Assembly (NCBI GenBank): GCA_031271245.1
Contig: JAISWC010000157.1
Span: 1-7,882 of the forward strand
DNA: 7,882 bases
Source of the DNA: Tannerella sp.
GTDB taxonomy: Bacteria > Bacteroidota > Bacteroidia > Bacteroidales > Tannerellaceae
Direction of reading: 5' to 3'
The notes under the pieces were generated by a model. It was given only the letters and a program-made list of their open reading frames with translations, searched no databases and was not told the DNA's origin. Position numbers and translations under genes: made by a program. This document shows, piece after piece, positions 7,206 through 7,882 of the stretch. How positions within the stretch are numbered: the first letter of the stretch is position 1; each line of letters begins with the position of its first letter.

Positions 7206-7882
7206 ATGAAGCGATTCTTCTATTTAATGTATTTCTGGCTGATCGTAATGCCGGTTTTTCTGGTGTCCACCATCCTGACGGCAGTGGTCGTAACGGTCGG
7301 CTGCCTGCTGGGGGGCGAGAAATTTTTCTCCTTCTATCCGGGGATGCTCTGGTCCAGGCTCACCTGCCTGATCACCCTGTGTCCCGTAACGGTGCGCGGG
7401 AGAGAACACCTGAAGCCTGGACAGTCGTATATCTTTGTGGCCAATCATCAAAGCGCCTTTGATATTTTCCTGATATACGGACATCTGGTATATCCTGTCA
7501 AATGGATGATGAAAGTCGGGCTGTCCAAAATCCCGCTGGTTGGGACGGCCTGCCGTGCAGCCGGTTTCATTTTTGTGGAACACTCGTCGCCGCGCGCCGC
7601 GCTCCGCAGCATCGCCGAAGCCGAACGCCGACTCAACAGCGGCGCGTCGCTCGTTGTTTTTCCCGAAGGTTCGCGCACCGGCACCGGCAAAATGTCCCGC
7701 TTCCACAAGGGCGCCTTCCAGATGGCGCTGGATCGGCGACTGCCGATAGCGCCCATCACGCTCAACGGGCCTTTCCGGGTGTTGCCGATCGGTTCGATCA
7801 ACGCACATCCCCACCGGCTGGAAATGGTGATTCACCCGCCCATCTCCGTCGACGAACAGACCATCGCCGAATACGGCAGCTT
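7206..7882 (+). CDS. plsC: 1-acyl-sn-glycerol-3-phosphate acyltransferase, PlsC family (3' partial)
   Basis: The frame starts MKRFFYLMYFWLIVMPVFLV and stays open to the window end (225 complete codons, no stop). A hydrophobic N-terminal segment (residues ~5-36) should anchor it in the inner membrane. The PlsC signature motifs are present: NHQSAFD (N80-D86) is the HX4D catalytic motif, with H81 and D86; KWMMKVGLSKIPLVG follows; and FPEGSRTGTGKMSRFHKGAF (from F152) is the glycerol-phosphate-binding motif. The family transfers an acyl chain to lysophosphatidic acid to make phosphatidic acid in phospholipid synthesis. Only the family is certain; a related substrate such as an ornithine- or glycine-lipid precursor cannot be excluded. 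Most PlsC proteins have about 240 residues, so only a short C-terminal part is missing. The start at 7206 gives the complete membrane segment. Confidence 0.93.
   Translation, partial: MKRFFYLMYFWLIVMPVFLVSTILTAVVVTVGCLLGGEKFFSFYPGMLWSRLTCLITLCPVTVRGREHLKPGQSYIFVANHQSAFDIFLIYGHLVYPVKWMMKVGLSKIPLVGTACRAAGFIFVEHSSPRAALRSIAEAERRLNSGASLVVFPEGSRTGTGKMSRFHKGAFQMALDRRLPIAPITLNGPFRVLPIGSINAHPHRLEMVIHPPISVDEQTIAEYGS

Noticed and set aside
7224..7835. Antisense frame of 203 codons over plsC
   Set aside because: The plus strand carries the PlsC catalytic motifs; the antisense product has no recognisable features.

Overview
The window looks like a chromosomal segment of a Bacteroidota bacterium, most likely Bacteroidales, of moderately high GC. 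Three things point there. Promoter-like elements match the Bacteroidetes -7 consensus TAnnTTTG. A surface protein ends in what looks like a type IX secretion (T9SS) type A sorting domain. One enzyme joins a GH3 glucosaminidase to a serine beta-lactamase-like domain, an arrangement I know mainly from this phylum. The species cannot be named from the sequence alone.

Layout, left to right. (1) Positions 1-2985, plus strand: the 3' part of a very large secreted or surface protein whose 5' end lies outside the window. It starts inside an FG-GAP/VCBS-type repeat and ends in a T9SS-like C-terminal domain. (2) Positions 3034-3072: a perfect 17-bp A/U-flanked hairpin that can terminate transcription from both sides. 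(3) Positions 3090-3437, minus strand: rplS (ribosomal protein L19), with a good promoter and a leader of roughly 85-90 nt containing a GC-rich hairpin. (4) Positions 3672-6668, plus strand, divergent from rplS: an exported GH3 (NagZ-type) plus serine beta-lactamase/esterase-like fusion of 998 residues. (5) Positions 6669-6896: hairpins between convergent genes, with a doubtful 56-codon open frame. (6) Positions 6897-7070, minus strand: a 57-residue protein with two predicted membrane helices. (7) Positions 7206-7882, plus strand: the 5' part of a PlsC-type lysophosphatidate acyltransferase gene that runs off the window end.

The genes do not form one obvious operon. Each is separated from its neighbours by strand changes, terminator-like hairpins or its own promoter-like element. 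The shared theme is loosely the cell envelope: a surface protein, an exported peptidoglycan-active enzyme, a small membrane protein and a phospholipid biosynthesis enzyme, with one housekeeping ribosomal gene among them. I see no CRISPR array, tRNA, rRNA, insertion sequence or phage gene, and no convincing undescribed multi-gene system. The points most worth a second look are the fusion enzyme with its altered YxN motif, the rplS leader hairpin, the small membrane protein, and the start-stop mini-frame in front of plsC.
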